DNA of 64,000 nucleotides from Bimuria novae-zelandiae CBS 107.79 (GCA_010015655.1 ML976687.1:147727-211726), one strand, 5' to 3'. Numbered from the stretch's first letter, positions 47,405-57,974 are shown. Translations and numbers: made by a program. The notes: generated by a model from the sequence alone, not told the origin.

Positions 47405-47851
47405 TTATGCAAGAAGCCAGCCATGTACTGTCTAAAACCGACGATGAAACGTTGGATAAGGTGGGTTGAAAGCAGTGTCACGGTGATCCATGTGCTGGCT
47501 CAAAACTAACGGCAAAAGGTTCATGGAGGCGGGAGAGTGGAAGACTAAAAAACGACGGGCAGGCTGCATGTGCTGTCTCAAAAGCATTGTCACAGTGGCC
47601 TATGTGCTATCTTAAAATCGGCGGTGTTGTCTTGCATGGAGCTGGGAGACTGGCGGACTAAAAAAAACCCGTCAGATTGGTGTCATGGGTGTGAGAGACT
47701 GGGGACTAGAAGTATTGCTGACCATGGTATATGTAAGACGTTCTTTCGGCGTGCTAGAACACATTGACTTCGAAGGCACGCGTTGAGGCAGTGCTGCGAT
47801 GGCGGTGGCGTCCATCATCACCACGCAGTAATATTCCAGGCGCCCCCGCGC

Positions 47852-47932
47852 ATATATAAACCCTCTGGAAGAGCGAGCTTGAAGTTTTCTTCTTCACACA
47901 ACTCCTCGCTTTCGTAGGTGGGGACTAAAAAA
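47852..47932 (+). promoter_or_regulatory. Array module 3
   Basis: ATATATAAACC at 47852, CTTCTTCACACAACTCCTC at about 47889-47907, GGGGACTAAAAAA at 47921 (about 70 bp). This is the best-preserved module together with module 1. Confidence 0.65.
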
Positions 47933-48253
47933 GAGACGCGGAAGATCGAATGCGGTGTCCAACAAAATGCATTGGAACCATACCATGGGTTCGTGGAGGG
48001 CCTCGGGGCACTAAAAGAGAACCAGATTAATGTCATGTGTGCTATGGAGGCTGGAGTGTGCGAAAGAACAAAATCGCTCAAATTGCTCTCCATATGTGGT
48101 GCGGCGGCGGAGAGCGTAGGGCTAAAATTTCGACGCAGGAAGTGTTATGTGTGGAACTGAGGGATCGGCGCACAATCATGATTGACGGTCCTGTGGACGG
48201 CAGGAAACGTGGTAATTACGCTTCATCACTGGACTGTCATGTGACTATACGGC

Positions 48254-48326
48254 GTATAAATCTCCCTCACTTTGCGTGGGTGTTGTTGCTTCTCCACACA
48301 ATCTCCTACACCAGCGGGAATTAAAA
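48254..48326 (+). promoter_or_regulatory. Array module 4
   Basis: GTATAAATC at 48254, TTGCTTCTCCACACAATCTCC, then the variant GGGAATTAAAAAG at 48316. Confidence 0.55.
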
Positions 48327-48603
48327 AGGGCGCGAATGATATGCATGTGCCGTCTAAAATCTAGACCAGATCTGGGCCATGTGGTGCGTTCGGCTGGACT
48401 GAGACCTAATTCATGTGGGCGTGGAATTATGTCTGTCGCGTTGGAAGAGTGACTAAAATAAACCGCCCCCGATTTCGATGTGCGAGGGGAGATGTGTGCG
48501 GTAGGGCTTAAAATCATAAAATGCAGCATGATTTCGGGATGGGCGCCCAGCGAGTTCAAGCCAGAACTTCATCATCGAATAGTGGTGAAGATGCGGAGAA
48601 AAT

Positions 48604-48680
48604 GGTATATTAACAGCTTATTTCTCGCGTGGTTGAACTTCCTTCTTCACATGACAGACCTCGACGGAGGTGACTAAAAA
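48604..48680 (+). promoter_or_regulatory. Array module 5
   Basis: GTATATTAA at 48604, CTTCCTTCTTCACATGACAG, GGTGACTAAAAA with GACT at 48672. Confidence 0.55.
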
Positions 48681-48889
48681 TGACAATGGAGTGCCATATG
48701 TGCCGTTTAAAAAGGACTGTACCAAGCGCCTATGGCGCTGCGGAGCGTGGGACTAAAAATAAACAAGCGAGTTTGATGTGCCTGTGTGGGATCTGGAACT
48801 AAAACACCAGGGCAGAATCAATGCGTGCAGCGGAGACGGATCTGGTCGTAGAGACACAAGATGATCACGGCAAGAAGGATGGATTAAAA

Positions 48890-49660
48890 GCAGTAGCTGT
48901 GAGATCAATAGGCGTGCTATCTGATAAAGGTACCTCCCATGACTCACGATCATTCCAAATTTTATCAGGTATCTGGTTCAGAAAGGACTATTAGGGATTG
49001 CAGAATTTGATGAAGTAGCGCTTCTCTTTATTCAAATGACGGTCTCCATCATCAATCAGTGATGGCAAGTTCGATCCAAGCTGCCGAATACGACCATTGT
49101 CTATACAAAACTCTCAGGAGAAAATGTAATAGCGGGGGATTCGAGCTGAAAACCGGCCATTATATCACCCATCTGGGGGCACCGGCTCTTGACTCTGTGT
49201 CTTGCGATTGACGTTCACCCTAACTCGGGTTCGGGTAGCGTCCCTTCCAAATCGTAGCGTCGGATTTCTAACGTGGGCGCGTTATTGTTGAGCTCCGCTG
49301 GGTGGGGTAGCGTACCGAAGAAGCAGTCGAAACGGTGTAGAGGGTGCAGACACGTTGCGTGAATCATGGTAGTTAAGGTCGATATGCCGAAGCTGACAGT
49401 TGGAAGGCCCTGGGGTGATGGACGGGTAAGCACACTGTTACTGATAGTGGCCCTTCCGGATTATGATGGCATTATGAGCAAGCGCGACAGGGCGCCTTCT
49501 CGACCCTGTCACACTTCCAGCTTCTATCTGAAACTTCTCCCGCTATTCTAAATATTAGAGACACAGTTTGCATACGCCACGCCCAAGGAAGCAATGATAC
49601 GAAAGTACAATTGGTAGCTCATCACGTGATATGCCCTACGCTAGGAAAGGATTACATCAA
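48890..49660. other. Motif-poor gap in the array
   Basis: About 770 bp without GACTAAAA. A 72-codon minus-strand frame at 49215-49433 shows no recognisable family. It may be inserted or older single-copy DNA. Confidence 0.4.
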
Positions 49661-49703
49661 CAAAAGCGACTAAAACCCTTGAGTTTGGCTCACATGATTC
49701 AAA

Positions 49704-49776
49704 TCTATACAAGTTCCTCTGTTTTAATAGCTTCTCCCTCCACAGACCAGCGGCCTCCGGAAACGGACTAAAAAAG
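49704..49776 (+). promoter_or_regulatory. Array module 6
   Basis: TCTATACAAG (weak TATA) at 49703, CTTCTCCCTCCACAGACCAG, GGACTAAAAAA with GACT at 49766. Confidence 0.45.
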
Positions 49777-50315
49777 ACTGCTATGCACAGTTCATGGAGT
49801 GTCTAAAAAGAATTCTCGCCCTCACAAATGCGGAGAAGCGGACAGGGAACTTTAAAGTATGCATGAACACGTATGTTTTAGCGGAGATACCAAAAACCGA
49901 GTAGAGAGGGACAATGCGTTCACGTTACGCCCGTTGGACGTTCATATATCAGTCACCAACTGCTCGGCCAGAGTTAACTTACACTTCATCGCTCTGCGAG
50001 GCGGGACTAAAAACAACTGGACCGGAATTCCTATGGCGCGTGCACAAAGAAGTGAAACCATAACAAATGGAGAAGAAGAGCGGAGATCCAAAACGACAAA
50101 GAGATGAACTTATGCTCTGCGGAAGAAGCTTGCCCAAGTTCTTGAAAAATGTTCCATTTCAATCCCATGTTGACTCTTTGGAAGGACCAATAGAAAGCGA
50201 ACATCAGAGAACGGTCCGCGGTCGAACTTCATCAAAGTCTACGGTATGGAACAACATGTCCACGAACTATCTCAAGACTCTCAAGCTTCGCAAGTGTTTG
50301 GCAAATGCGTCGAGC

Positions 50316-50402
50316 TAGATATTCGCTTGCAGTCTAAATCCTCGCCTGTCCTCGCTCTTCCTGCTTCTTCACAGCACTACCATTGAGAGGGTGACTAAAA
50401 AG
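50316..50402 (+). promoter_or_regulatory. Array module 7
   Basis: Only a weak AT box near 50316, but a clear CTTCCTGCTTCTTCACAGCAC tract and GGGTGACTAAAAA with GACT at 50393. Confidence 0.4.
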
Positions 50403-50613
50403 AATCCAGGCTTGCTACATGAGGACCCTGCAAAAATGTTCCGCAATACAGACTTGTGGGAGGTCTAAAACGCAAGAGCGAGGCCTATCACGTGCTGTGT
50501 GAAGCCTGGAGTCTCAAATTCGTCACCCTCGGATACATGTCCCTTGCTTCCTCGAGCGGAAAATATAAAAAAAATAGTCACGCCAGTGGTATGCGGGGAA
50601 GGCTGGCGACTTT

Positions 50614-50684
50614 GCTATAAAGAATTCTTGAATGTTCTTATGTTCTCGTCTCGCGCTGCGCACCCGGGGAAGTAGACTAAAAAT
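50614..50684 (+). promoter_or_regulatory. Array module 8
   Basis: GCTATAAAG at 50614, CT-containing tract, AGTAGACTAAAAAT with GACT at 50675 (about 60 bp). Confidence 0.5.
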
Positions 50685-50956
50685 GTATTGGCGAAGCCTG
50701 CATGTTGTTTTCGAAACTACGTGTAACCAGTTACATGCCGAAAGACCTGAAAAAGTTGTGATTCCAAAAAATCAAACAATTATGCGCGTCATGCACTCCG
50801 GTCGGAGAACTAGAGAGGGTTAAAAATCTTCATTCGAAGCAGCAATATTTTCTGCTTGGGGGTGCTTCAAAACGCCCGTCGAGTGGAACGTAGCCCTCTA
50901 TTGAAGAGACGCTGGTTCAGGTCGGAAACTACACAGTTCGCAAACATGTCTCTTTT

Positions 50957-51795
50957 TGTAGCCACGTGACTGACGTCAGAGGTGGTATACATGGAAGGTG
51001 CTACCTGGGTGCACGGACTACTGAGTCAACAGACTCTCCCCCGCTCTCTCTCTCTCTGCTCAACAGCAGACTCCTCACTCAACAGCAGACTCCTCACTCA
51101 ACAGCAGACTCCTCACTCAACAGCAGACTCCTCACTCAACAGCAGACTCCTCACTCAACAGCAGACTCCTCACTCAACAGCAGACTCCTCACTCAACAGC
51201 AGATTCCTCACTCAACAGCAGATTCCTCACTCAACACACTCTTTTCTACAGATAGCAATACAGCTTGTTGTCCTCACCTGCCTGCCCGCCCACAGATGTT
51301 CCCGAGGGAGCGCACTGGGCCACGGCCATGAATCGCAAAATGTTCTTTTTTTGGGCCCCGCAACAGAGTTCATGCTGCTACTACTGCGCTGATTTTGGAG
51401 TCCCATTGCTTGTCTGGAAATGGACTGAGTTCTCCCTCGGAAAAGACACCCCTGACCCGTAGTATTGGTTGACGGAGCTTGGTAATACTCCCGGAGAGCG
51501 GTTTGGGTAGGTAGATTGGCGGGACACATGCGATTAAGCACGCTGCCAGACTCTTCCAAGCATGCTATTACTGTCCGTAAATTTTGGAAGCTCCAGGAAA
51601 AAGTGTAAGCAGGCAGGCAGGCAGATCAGGACAATAATAAGCTTTATTGCTATCTGCAGAAAAGAGTGTGTTGAGTGAGGAGTCTGCTGAGAGGAGAGAG
51701 AGCACGGGGAGAGCTTTTGTTGAGTCCCTAGTCCGTGCACCCAGGTAGCACCTTCCATGTATACCACCTCTGACGTCAGTCATGTGGCTACAACA
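50957..51795. repeat. Inverted repeat with TGACGTCA box and central spacer
   Basis: The left arm (about 50957-51290) and the right arm (about 51795-51590 read on the minus strand) share GTGACTGACGTCAGAGG (one mismatch), GGTATACATGGAAGGTGCTA and CTGGGTGCACGGACTA. They also share ACTCAACACACTCTTTTCT followed by CAGATAGCAATA, and a CTGCCTGCC tract. Outside the expanded 19-bp repeat of the left arm, identity is about 85-90% by eye. The spacer is about 300 bp. The two arms would be convergent copies of one unit beginning at the palindromic TGACGTCA (a CRE/bZIP-type site) and resembling an intron 3' end at TTTTCTACAG. No coding potential is shared beyond a short frame beginning MVYMEGATWVHG. Confidence 0.8.
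51061..51231 (+). repeat. 19-bp minisatellite, nine units
   Basis: Nine head-to-tail copies of CAACAGCAGACTCCTCACT; the last two carry GATTCC for GACTCC. The homologous place in the right arm of the inverted repeat has a single unit, so the array expanded after the arms formed. Confidence 0.95.
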
Positions 51796-51849
51796 TCTCA
51801 ACTTAATATGCAGCCGCCGTATGCCCGGCGTGACTGCTTCCCCGAGCGT

Positions 51850-51922
51850 ATATAAATTCCCTCCCTCGTTCCACTCGCCTCTCTTCTTCACGACACAGCA
51901 CTTCGGCGAGGGTGACTAAAAA
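51850..51922 (+). promoter_or_regulatory. Array module 9
   Basis: GTATATAAATTCC at 51849, CTCTCTTCTTCACGACACAGCA, GGGTGACTAAAAAC with GACT at 51914 (about 64 bp). Confidence 0.6.
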
Positions 51923-52119
51923 CTAGCGGCACCTGCAAACATGGGGTCTAAATCTTTTGCAGAAGTTCTTTATGCGTGCTTTTCGGTTCTGGCTCTTTGA
52001 AGAAAAATTGCTCTTTATTTTGTTTCATGGGCCTTCTGGAGTCGAGCGTGCGCCAAAAACCGCTGGAAAGCTCCGTGATACAGAGTAGCTGGGCGGTTTC
52101 AAAACTAGAAACTGTGAGA

Positions 52120-52720
52120 TAAAGGAGAAATGGAGACGCGAGTGCGCCAGAAAATAACGTCTGGCCAGTTTACGAAAAGAGAGTGAAGAGGACTAAGAAG
52201 GTGTGCGCATTGTTGATTATGGGCGTTGGAGAGACGTGTCTGCATCAAAACCCTCGAAGAAGCAATGCCATGGAGACGGAGTGGGGTAGTCCAAAATCTA
52301 CTAGAAGCATAGTATGTGTGGAGACGTGCTCTTAACAAAACTACCAAGTGTCGCCGCGAATGGGGACAGAGTGGGGGTGTGAAAGAAAAGCAAAGCACTA
52401 TATGACATGGGCGTTGGGAGACGTGCCTGCCACAAAAAGTGGAACGATAAATACATGGAGTTGCCGTGTGTAGATGGAAAAACATTAAACAGCATCGGCA
52501 TGTGCGTTGGGAGACGTTTCTGCAAAATACTATTGATTATGACGAACGCATGGAGACGCAGCAGGGAGGTCCAAGAACGTTGATCTACCGTATCATGCGC
52601 GCTGAGAGACACTTCTGCAACAAAAGTGTAAATAGCACGACGCATGAGAGCAAAGTGCGGAAGTCCAAAAACAACTGGGCTCAATCGGCATGAACTCTGC
52701 GTGAGCAAAGTGCTCCAATA
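52120..52720 (+). repeat. GGAGACG sub-repeat of the array
   Basis: ATGGAGACG and GTTGGGAGACGTG(T/C)CTGC boxes alternate about every 45-50 bp (52131, 52226, 52270, 52319, 52411, 52507, 52550 and weaker further), each followed by a C-AAAA box such as GTCCAAAA. It appears to be a diverged branch of the same alternating two-part repeat. Confidence 0.6.
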
Positions 52721-53046
52721 CTTCCGGCTGCCCTCGAATGACGCGCATCCTCTTGTCTTCCAAACCTTCATCTCTAAGAAAGTATGCAGGGAGCGCGCTG
52801 TTGGGCGTGCACTAAACCGATACCATCACTGTTCATGAAGTGAGGGATCGCGTGGTTCTAAAAACATGTCCCGATCGATGCTATGTGGCCAGGCCCAAAA
52901 TCTGCAACGAGAATTACATGAAGGAGAGGGTGAGAAGTCCAAAACGAAGGAACGCCCAATCGATGTGTCGTGTGCGCGAGCAGAGTACTGAAATAACCCC
53001 GAGACCGCGTTATAGAAAGGGGAAGGCGGGGAGGGGTGACTAAAAG

Positions 53047-53643
53047 ATCAGCTGTGTCAAGTCATGCGCTCGTTCTCGGGTCTCGAACAGTGTTGTTGAT
53101 GAAATCTGTGAAGTCGAAAGAAGAGTGTTGAGGCAATCGTTGTTTTGATTGAGAAGCTACTCTATAGAGCTATATACTGTGGATCACGTGGATCACGTGC
53201 ACGGGCCGCACGTACGCGGGTGGCCCAAGCTTCTATACTGAACCGTCACAAAATCAAAAGGACTCGCCATCCTGGGCATGTCGGGAAAGAGAGACCCGGC
53301 ACGGAGGGGCAAGAACGGCAGAAAAACTAATGTCGGAGTAACAAAAAATAATGAGGAAGTTGCACAGAAGGGTGCTGCAGGTGAATCAAAGCCAATGTTG
53401 ACCTGCTGATGTGCGGAGAGAGTTTGGAGTGAGGTGTCAAAACCGTTATCGACGAATATCATGTGTGAACGGGCCTCGAAGAGGATGAATAGTAAAGTGC
53501 GGGTGCGTGAGGGTGTCTCACCATGTGCCACTACACGGTGATGCTCTTCGTCACCAGTTCTCGGGGAGGTGTGTGAATACTTGTATCCTATACTCGCCTG
53601 TATTATCCACACCCTAGAGACGTGCTCATTTGTGCACGTTTTC
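53047..53643. other. Intergenic between array and TCD gene
   Basis: No gene recognised; GGATCACGTGGATCACGTG, a double E-box-like motif, lies at about 53182-53200. Confidence 0.45.
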
Positions 53644-55158
53644 TCACCTAAATCGCTCGTATTTCTCCTCTTCGGCCATCTTCTTCTCCACTGTCTCCGC
53701 AATCTTTGCACCCCACAAATCTTCAGGTGTTTTATCGCCCTTCAATACTTCCTTCTCATGCTTCATCACTTCCTCCTTCGTCATACAGACCAGCTCTTTC
53801 ATCTTGAGGGAAGTGTTATTCTGCCCCGGTGTCCGCTTATCGATGAAGAAGCCCGTCTTGGGCTTCTCCCACCTGACCAGGGCCAACCGGGTCGATAGTC
53901 CACTGATGATACTGCGGCCGTTGTACACCTCTTCGACCAAATACCCTACATCATCTTTCGTGATGGGGATCTTCAGACCCTCTGCGTTGAAACCAAAGTC
54001 CTTGGCGATACGTGCTTCGGAACCTTGAAGCGAACCGAGAATGCCGTCGTACATACTGTCGCGGTTCTTGGAGGGGAGGTACTCCTGCGGATAACCTGAG
54101 ATGGAGAGGATGACGTGGTTTGCGACTGCGAGACCAAAGATTGCGGGCATGGTGCCGAGCACTGGTAAGATTCTCACACGGAAATCGGGTAGGACGCCGA
54201 GTTCGCCGACGTCGCCTTTCTTGAACTCTTCCTCATTCAGTGGTAATAGTTGAGCTTTTCCGGGACCAGGCTTCTCGGTCGAAAATACCACGGGAATGCC
54301 CTCTTTCACGCCAAGGGCGCGGAGACGGCGGCGCGTGGATTTCGACAGAGGGTCGTCAGTGGATGCGGAGATGTCGCCGATGAAGATTCGCGTAGGATCT
54401 GATTTGCATCCCGCGCCCATGGAGGAGATTACTGGAATGTTGTTCTTGTGGCAGTAGTTCAGCAGCGCAACTTTGCTGTCGATGTTGTCGATGGCATCGA
54501 TAACATATGTTGGCGCCTGCCCGTTGGCATCGGGCGCGAGTTGAGTCGCCGCACTAGACTCGCTGAACAGCTCATTACGGCAGTCGAAGTGCGTCCAGGG
54601 AGTGATTTGCTCGAGACGCCGGCGGAGGCAGTGCACTTTCGGAGTGCCTACATCTGCCAGCGTTGCTACCGCGTGCCGGTTCAGAGAAGAGAGAGTGACC
54701 TGGTCGAAGTCGATGAGGCGGAGATTGGAACATCCCGAGCGTGCCAAAGCAGCTGTTGCGTGAGAGCCCACACCACCACAGCCAACGACTATGATAAATG
54801 CTGAGCGGAGTTTAACCAGCCCTTCGTCAGTGAGGAAGGCGCGGTTCCGGGCCAGTTGTTCGAGGATCAAGTCATCGTCGTAGTCTCCTTTCCGTGCTCT
54901 TGCGGCAAGTTCCATGCTTTTCTTGTCTTCTTTACTTGGGGCGGAAATTTCGGATGCAGCGCCATATTCTGTCAATCTGGTCGCGTGGTGCTCCGAATCA
55001 ACATCCGGTATTGATGCTTTCAGTTCTTCAACTCTGTACATTCGCCTCGCCTTCTGGAAGCCTAATATCGCGCTTCCCACCACCGCGCCTGACACCACGG
55101 CCGTCGTAATCAATTGCGCATTGCGATTCTCGGTAGCCCGAGATATCCACGAGGACAT
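53644..55158 (-). CDS. TCD: tRNA threonylcarbamoyladenosine dehydratase (Tcd1/Tcd2-like)
   Basis: A single 504-codon exon. An N-terminal membrane segment (LITTAVVSGAVVGSAILGF, residues 16-34) fits the mitochondrial location of yeast Tcd1 and Tcd2. The E1-like ThiF/TcdA domain follows: nucleotide-binding motif GCGGVGS at 126-132, RLIDFDQVTLSSLNRHAVA, DAIDNIDSKVALLNYC and MGAGCKSDPTRI. The enzyme uses ATP to cyclise t6A at position 37 of ANN-decoding tRNAs to ct6A. Length and domain order agree with fungal orthologues; which of the two yeast paralogues it matches cannot be decided here. It shares a 410-bp upstream region with NUC1. Confidence 0.9.
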   Translation of the reverse strand: MSSWISRATENRNAQLITTAVVSGAVVGSAILGFQKARRMYRVEELKASIPDVDSEHHATRLTEYGAASEISAPSKEDKKSMELAARARKGDYDDDLILEQLARNRAFLTDEGLVKLRSAFIIVVGCGGVGSHATAALARSGCSNLRLIDFDQVTLSSLNRHAVATLADVGTPKVHCLRRRLEQITPWTHFDCRNELFSESSAATQLAPDANGQAPTYVIDAIDNIDSKVALLNYCHKNNIPVISSMGAGCKSDPTRIFIGDISASTDDPLSKSTRRRLRALGVKEGIPVVFSTEKPGPGKAQLLPLNEEEFKKGDVGELGVLPDFRVRILPVLGTMPAIFGLAVANHVILSISGYPQEYLPSKNRDSMYDGILGSLQGSEARIAKDFGFNAEGLKIPITKDDVGYLVEEVYNGRSIISGLSTRLALVRWEKPKTGFFIDKRTPGQNNTSLKMKELVCMTKEEVMKHEKEVLKGDKTPEDLWGAKIAETVEKKMAEEEKYERFR

Positions 55159-55568
55159 CTCAGCTCTTTATTCTTCAATTCAACGTAACGTGCAACTCCT
55201 ATAACAATGCCATGTGCGTGCCGGAGAAGGATGTTAGGCCGAATCGTAGGATGCAATGGAATCAGATGGCGATGATAACTTCACACATCACGGCGATGAG
55301 CTTCAAAAGTTCAAAGTCGCCGTTTGGCGCTTTCCTGCTTTCGACATAGCGTGGCGCTAACCCATGAGATCTCCCCTGCGAACGACAGATGATCGCTGAG
55401 ATAGGCGCCAGCGAATTGCACACAACGAACTCGACGCGTCTGAAACACTGTTCACGCGCCGTTCGAGCGGCTGATCCCCGTGATAGTTGTTCTAGTTCTT
55501 AAAGGGCTGCCCTCGCTCTCACCGCCTGTATCGAGCACCGAGCTGCCCCAGGGTCCACAACCAACACC
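55159..55568. promoter_or_regulatory. Bidirectional promoter TCD / NUC1
   Basis: 410 bp separate the divergent start codons of two genes for mitochondrial proteins. No single TATA box stands out. Confidence 0.6.
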
Positions 55569-56613
55569 ATGTCAAAGGTCACGCTTGCGATAGTGGCTGC
55601 GGCTGGAGCCGCGACGGGAGCTGTAGCTACTGCGGCACTCTGGTCGACGAAGAAGGAAACGCCTGTGCCTGTGGTTACTACGACTACAACGACTACAACT
55701 GGTCTACAGAAAGCACCTCCACCACCACCCCTACCTGTGGGACGGCATCCTCATGCTCCCCCACATAAGGCATTAGTACGTACAAGTCCTCAAACTCCAT
55801 AATGTCGGACTGATCCAGTCCTAGGTCGACCCCAACGGCCTCTTCCAATACGGCTTCCCCGGCCCCGTGAACGACCTCCGACCCGCTGCATCCCTAACCT
55901 CCTCCTTCGACCGCGAACGACGAAACCCGCACTGGGTCGCCGAACACATCACACCCGAATCCCTCTCGGAAAACAATGCGGACCGCAAGCACAGCGTGTT
56001 CGTAGAAGATGTCGCCATTCCGGAAATGTTCCGCGCAAAGCTCAAGGACTACTTCCGGTCAGGCTACGACAGAGGGCATCAGGTGCCGGCTGCAGACGCC
56101 AAGTGGAGCCAAGAGGCCATGGACGACACGTTTGCGCTCAGCAACATGTGTCCGCAAGTAGGCGACGGCTTCAACCGAGACTACTGGGCGCATTTCGAGG
56201 ACTTCTGTCGACGGTTGACGAAGCACTATCCCTCTGTGCGAATCGTGACTGGGCCTCTATATCTACCAAAGAAGGAAGCAGATGGAAAGTGGAGGGTGTC
56301 ATACGAGGTGATCGGGTCACCCCCGAACGTTGCTGTCCCGACGCACTTCTACAAAGTCATTTTCGCTGAGGATGGCCAGCAGGGTGGGAAAGTTGCACTG
56401 GGCGCCTTCGTGCTACCGAATGCGAAGATCCCGAACAACAAGCCGCTTACAGACTTTGAGGTTCCTCTGTCCATCGTCGAGAGGGCGAGTGGTCTGGAAT
56501 TCGCGACGAAGCTGGAGCCCGCGAGACGGAGGAGTTTGTGCCAGGAGGTCAACTGCTCGCTGATTGTCAAGGAGTATGCGCAGAGGCAGAAGAGCTTTGG
56601 GAACAACCAATGA
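55569..56613 (+). CDS. NUC1: Mitochondrial endonuclease G
   Basis: Exons 55569-55775 and 55825-56613 (49-bp intron, GTACGT donor, CCTAG acceptor, phase 0) encode 331 residues. The N-terminus has a small hydrophobic segment (VTLAIVAAAGAATGAVATAALW) for mitochondrial targeting/inner membrane, then a Thr/Pro-rich linker. The beta-beta-alpha-metal nuclease core carries DRGHQVPAAD with catalytic His154, LSNMCPQVGDGFNRDYWAHFE with the metal-binding Asn, and VTGPLYLP. It degrades DNA and RNA, acts in mitochondrial DNA turnover, and in yeast and animals is linked to cell death. The length matches yeast Nuc1 (329). Confidence 0.93.
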
Positions 56614-57118
56614 TTGTGGGTTTACTCCGGCCGCCATGGTGATTTCCGAGTCAGGGGGATGATACAGAGAGGACAAGAGAGTGACATTTGCGTCTGGTGC
56701 AGAACCTGTATGGAAAGAGCGCTGGAGCTTTCCAAAGGCTCATCGTATATTCATATGTATTAGAACATGTCAGCGTAGCATCGGTGGAGTTCATCACTGC
56801 TGCCAATCAGCAACCGTCATCTATCATACAGTGCGCAATTCTCTGTTTTCTTTCATAGCACACTACCACGCCATGGTCACTACGGTCTAACAGTACAAGG
56901 CGGTCCTAGGCTAAACCGCACGTGTTTTCAGCATCCATGATCGCGAGAGGTGGGAAAACTGGACCAAGACACCAGGGTGAAGAAAACAACCGGCAAACCT
57001 GTAGCATATTCAGCTGCACGTCATCTGGCCCATCCCATTTGTCCATCGACGCCTGACCCACCCCTTTCCTAAGTACATAAACCGCTCTATCTCAACTTTC
57101 AAAGATCCACTAAATCCA
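56614..57118. other. Intergenic, no gene seen
   Basis: Normal composition, short frames only; contains the NUC1 3' region. Confidence 0.5.
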
Positions 57119-57576
57119 ATGAACCGAATCCATACAGTCACCTACGACCTCGGCCTCCTTCCCACCCCTCCTCTAGCCTACGCCTCCTAACTCGGCTACG
57201 TCCTCGTCCAAAAGTGCCTCCGTTTCCCAGGGCCAGCAGCGATGCTGTAGAAGTCATTTCTGTGCACCATACCGAGGCAGCGGCTAGGGCTGCGCTTGCG
57301 ATGTATATACAGCAGCGGTGGCAGACGAATGATCCGCACAGGGACCCGTGCTACAATGTTACGTGGGTGGTGGATGGGCGGCTAGCCGTGGTGAGAAGGG
57401 TGTCTGTACCAGGGGCAAGGAGGGGCGAGAATGCCCGGTTGGATTTCGTTAGGGTTGCGATATATAATGCTGGGTTGGATGCGTGCGGGAGGGGGCAAGT
57501 GGAGAGGAGCGAAGGGGCTGATGGTGGGCTTGAGGAGGAGATGGAAGGGTTGAGTATTGGTGGTTCTAATGGTTGA
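57119..57576 (+). pseudogene. Small hypothetical gene, reading frame probably broken
   Basis: An ATG at 57119 opens MNRIHTVTYDLGLLPTPPLA and soon meets TAA at 57188-57190; the longer frame to 57576 (about 120 codons, from 57214 with no ATG) encodes VHHTEAAARAALAMYIQQ, a central hydrophobic WVVDGRLAVVRRV and an acidic tail EEEMEGLSIG. That second part resembles the product at 57975-58304 throughout, so both are copies of one small protein family. No normal intron joins the two frames (possible donors and acceptors are under 40 bp apart), so a frameshift is likely. Function unknown. Confidence 0.45.
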
Positions 57577-57974
57577 GAGTGTTACAACACGCTGGCGAAT
57601 TGCACGTGCACTTCTTTCCAGTCAAAAGGGAATGTGACACCTATTCACTCGTCTGTTTAGATGTATGTATGTAACAAGGAAACATCTGGTTGAGACGTTC
57701 GTGCTGATATCTTGAAGCTGGTTCCTCCAACTTTGTAATATAATGGAATTTTCTCCCAACTTGTACAAGCACACCCCCTCGTGCAGGCACAAGCGTGCCT
57801 GTCATTCAATGAATGACATATTATACATTGTCCAACATCCTAGTCTCTGTCTCACCACACTGAATAACGTCGTCCTTGAGATAGTCTTGAGCAAACTCAC
57901 ACAATTCCAGCGCCTAATGTCTCTGCAGATGTGAAGGCTCTCCCCTCGCCACCTAACCCATCCATCCCCTATAA

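Larger units (their letters stand above)
46402..53046 (+). repeat. Degenerate GACTAAAA repeat array with TATA-box modules
   Basis: Exact GACTAAAA occurs on the + strand at 46472, 46558, 47397, 47543, 47656, 47923, 48451, 48672, 48751, 49668, 49766, 50005, 50393, 50675, 51914 and 53038. Many variants lie between (GTCTAAAA, GGATTAAAAA, GGGCTTAAAA). Where dense, motifs alternate every 40-60 bp between a purine-led type (GGAG..GGGACTAAAAA) and a CATGTGC-GTCTAAAA type. Nine or so copies are preceded by a TATA-like box and pyrimidine tract. Stop codons fall in all frames and no protein is shared between units. It is not a known transposon type to me; it may be an old satellite or a family of noncoding transcription units. 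Confidence 0.75.

Noticed and set aside
47818..48093. Minus-strand frames within the array
   Set aside because: They cross repeat units without keeping the same product in other units, so protein coding is unlikely.
51061..51231. CRISPR-like array
   Set aside because: Units are directly adjacent without spacers and the DNA is from a eukaryote; it is a minisatellite.
50966..51392. Frames with SLNSRLLTQQQTPHSTAD-like repeats
   Set aside because: The 19-bp period cycles through all three frames, so every frame stays open; there is no evidence of a protein.
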